A DNA stretch of 6,390 nucleotides from the NCBI GenBank assembly GCA_023433945.1, contig JAEYTP010000085.1, positions 1-6,390 on the forward strand, read 5' to 3'. The notes under the pieces were generated by a model that ran no database searches, was not told the origin of the DNA, and saw only the letters and a program-made list of their open reading frames with translations. Position numbers and translations under genes: made by a program. This document shows positions 5,191 through 6,390 of this stretch, piece by piece. Every line of letters starts with the position of its first letter. The stretch's first letter is position 1. The DNA comes from Bacillota bacterium (lineage in GTDB: Bacteria; Bacillota; Clostridia; Acetivibrionales; DSM-1351).

Positions 5191-5937
5191 TTGAATAAGA
5201 AGAAACATACCTTGCGTAACATAGCAATAGGTATTCTTAGCCTGATTTTATTATTGGTCGTTATAGGCTTCATTTATATTCAGGACTATTATCATGCAGA
5301 TAATGAAGCAATTGAGGCCTTTTCAGCCAACGTTACAAATATCTCAAAGGAAACATTAGATAATGGCTATAAGGTTTATGCTCCAAAGGATGCAACCACA
5401 GGACTAATATTCTATCCAGGTGGGAAGGTAGAATACAATTCTTATGCACCACTTATGGAAGCCTGTTCTAATCAAGGTATTCTATGTATTCTAGTAGAAA
5501 TGCCGGCTAATCTGGCTGTTTTAGATATGGATGCAGCTGATGGATTGCAGCAGAAGTATCCTGAAATCACCTCTTGGTATATAGGTGGTCATTCACTAGG
5601 AGGCTCTATGGCGGCTTCATATGTAGCAGATCAAACTGATAGCTTTGATGGCTTGGTTTTACTTGGGGCATATTCTACTGCTGATCTAAAAGATACAGGA
5701 CTTTCTGTTCTTTCAATGTATGGAAGTGAGGACCAGGTTTTAAACCACCAAAAATATGAGCAATACAAAGGAAATTTGCCGAGTAATTTTAAAGAGGTCA
5801 TTATAAAAGGTGGCAATCATGCAGGTTTTGGAATGTATGGTGCACAAGCGGGTGATGGTACTTCGACCATAACAAATGAAGAACAAATCAGCCAGACGGC
5901 CAAGCACATTTCCGATTTTGTAAAGATAAATAAATAG
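5191..5937 (+). CDS. Membrane-anchored alpha/beta hydrolase
   Basis: This ~248-residue serine hydrolase starts preferably at TTG 5191; an ATG at 5185 would add two residues but is too close to the ribosome binding site. Counting from that ATG, residues 1-10 are Lys/Arg-rich and 11-32 form one strong hydrophobic helix, so the protein is probably anchored with its catalytic domain outside. The hydrolase fold starts near residue 60 (YKVYAP, GLIFYPGGKVEYNSYAPL). The nucleophile elbow is GGHSLGG (134-140) with Ser137. The likely acid is Asp183 in MYGSEDQVL, and the base is His212 in GGNHAGFGMYG, followed by the AGDGTSTIT stretch (222-230) that I associate with a Firmicutes subgroup of these proteins. 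The triad is complete, so it should be an active esterase- or lipase-like enzyme, but the substrate cannot be read from the sequence. It lies 146 nt after the DUF1887 gene, behind several inverted repeats, and is probably transcribed separately. No strong terminator follows it. Confidence 0.85.
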   Translation: MNKKKHTLRNIAIGILSLILLLVVIGFIYIQDYYHADNEAIEAFSANVTNISKETLDNGYKVYAPKDATTGLIFYPGGKVEYNSYAPLMEACSNQGILCILVEMPANLAVLDMDAADGLQQKYPEITSWYIGGHSLGGSMAASYVADQTDSFDGLVLLGAYSTADLKDTGLSVLSMYGSEDQVLNHQKYEQYKGNLPSNFKEVIIKGGNHAGFGMYGAQAGDGTSTITNEEQISQTAKHISDFVKINK

Positions 5938-5993
5938 GCTAACTAAAGGCAAAAACAATGACATTTTATAAGACAAATTTTTCTTAAAATAGC

Positions 5994-6022
5994 TTTACAA
6001 CCCTTAGAATACATGCTATAAT
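5994..6022 (+). promoter_or_regulatory. Strong sigma-A-type promoter of rplS
   Basis: TTTACA (5994-5999) and TATAAT (6017-6022) are separated by exactly 17 bp, and TG at 6014-6015 makes an extended -10. Transcription would start near 6029-6030, giving a leader of about 80 nt before rplS. This is the best promoter in the window and explains how rplS is expressed despite the ~4.4 kb separating it from trmD. Confidence 0.85.
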
Positions 6023-6030
6023 ATCATGCG

Positions 6031-6100
6031 TGTGCAATACGGATGGTCCTCTGCGAACACTATAAAATATTTCGCACGAACATCTAGAGAGGGAGGAGGA
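6031..6100 (+). ncRNA. Structured 5' leader of rplS, probable L19 leader
   Basis: The untranslated region between the promoter and rplS can fold: GATG (6042-6045) pairs with CATC (6081-6084), and inside this TGCGAA (6052-6057) pairs with TTCGCA (6071-6076). An alternative pairing of TCCTC (6047-6051) with GAGGA (6093-6097) would cover the ribosome binding site. Firmicutes L19 mRNAs are known to carry a conserved leader (Rfam L19_leader) thought to allow autoregulation by L19. Position and structure fit this family; the match to the family model is from memory. Confidence 0.65.
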
Positions 6101-6109
6101 AAATTAAAA

Positions 6110-6390
6110 ATGGATATACTAAAGTCAATTGAAAATGAACAGATTAGAACTGACCTTCCTAAATTGGAAATTGGTGATTATATTAAAGTTCATGCAAAGA
6201 TCAAAGAAGGTAACAGAGAAAGAATCCAGGTGTTTGAAGGTACTGTTATAGCACTTAAGGGCGCTGGCTTAAAGGAAACTTTCACTGTAAGAAGAGTATC
6301 ATACGGTGTTGGTGTTGAGAGAATATTCCCTGTTAACTCACCAAGAATTGACCATATTGATGTGGTTAGAAAAGGTGTTGCAAGAAGAGC
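6110..6390 (+). CDS. rplS: 50S ribosomal protein L19 (3' end outside window)
   Basis: L19 lies at the 30S-50S interface and contributes to intersubunit bridges. The visible 93 residues match the family from the start: MDILKSIENEQIRTDLP, then the GDYIKVHAKIKEGNRERIQVFEGTVIA barrel segment, FTVRRVSYGVGVERIFPVNSPRIDHIDVV (near-universal in L19) and RKGVARRA at the edge. About 20-25 residues of the usual ~115 are missing because the window ends. The ATG is preceded by GGGAGGAGGA (6091-6100), a very strong Shine-Dalgarno about 10 nt upstream. It has its own promoter and a structured leader. Confidence 0.97.
   Translation, partial: MDILKSIENEQIRTDLPKLEIGDYIKVHAKIKEGNRERIQVFEGTVIALKGAGLKETFTVRRVSYGVGVERIFPVNSPRIDHIDVVRKGVARR

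Noticed and set aside
5952..5990. Terminator after the hydrolase gene
   Set aside because: Only a weak AT-only dyad (TAAGA ... TCTTA) is present, with no GC stem, so it is not supported as a terminator.

Overview
The window is AT-rich DNA, apparently from a low-GC Gram-positive bacterium of class Clostridia. The evidence is the conserved Firmicutes order khpA-rimM-trmD-...-rplS, strong AGGAGG-type Shine-Dalgarno sites, and the protein sequences themselves. A Ruminiclostridium-like genome is a reasonable guess, but this is recall of family resemblance, not a database result. All genes read on the + strand.

Layout. Positions 1-200 are the end of khpA (KH-domain RNA-binding protein), followed by a strong intrinsic terminator. 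A G-poor, AT-rich leader with degenerate ~12-13-bp repeats (about 241-474) precedes rimM (475-984). RimM overlaps trmD (984-1679) by one base. A second intrinsic terminator (1704-1735) closes this translation block. In many Firmicutes rplS comes next. Here about 4.4 kb intervenes, carrying four genes: a YjdF/DUF2238-like membrane protein (1754-2500), a secreted or membrane-anchored VanY-type D,D-carboxypeptidase with nine 10-residue Ser-rich repeats (2680-3843), a DUF1887 protein with an N-terminal CARF-like domain and a C-terminal PD-(D/E)xK nuclease-like domain (Card1/Can2 type; 3902-5038), and a membrane-anchored alpha/beta hydrolase (about 5191-5937). The window ends with a strong sigma-A-type promoter, a structured leader that fits the ribosomal protein L19 leader, and the 5' part of rplS (6110 onward).

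How the parts relate. KhpA, RimM, TrmD and L19 are ribosome and tRNA maturation or structural functions. The four inserted genes are accessory. Two are probably active at the cell surface (carboxypeptidase, hydrolase), one is an integral membrane protein, and one is a cytosolic CARF-nuclease of the kind normally activated by cyclic oligoadenylate in type III CRISPR immunity. No CRISPR array or cas gene is visible here. The DUF1887 protein also lacks the canonical CARF GGTK signature and has Ser where an acidic residue is often found in the nuclease motif, which makes it the most interesting gene in the window. The other unusual signals are three tandem ~47-48-bp intergenic repeats that each end in a -10-like element just upstream of the carboxypeptidase gene, and the in-frame 30-bp coding repeat within that gene.
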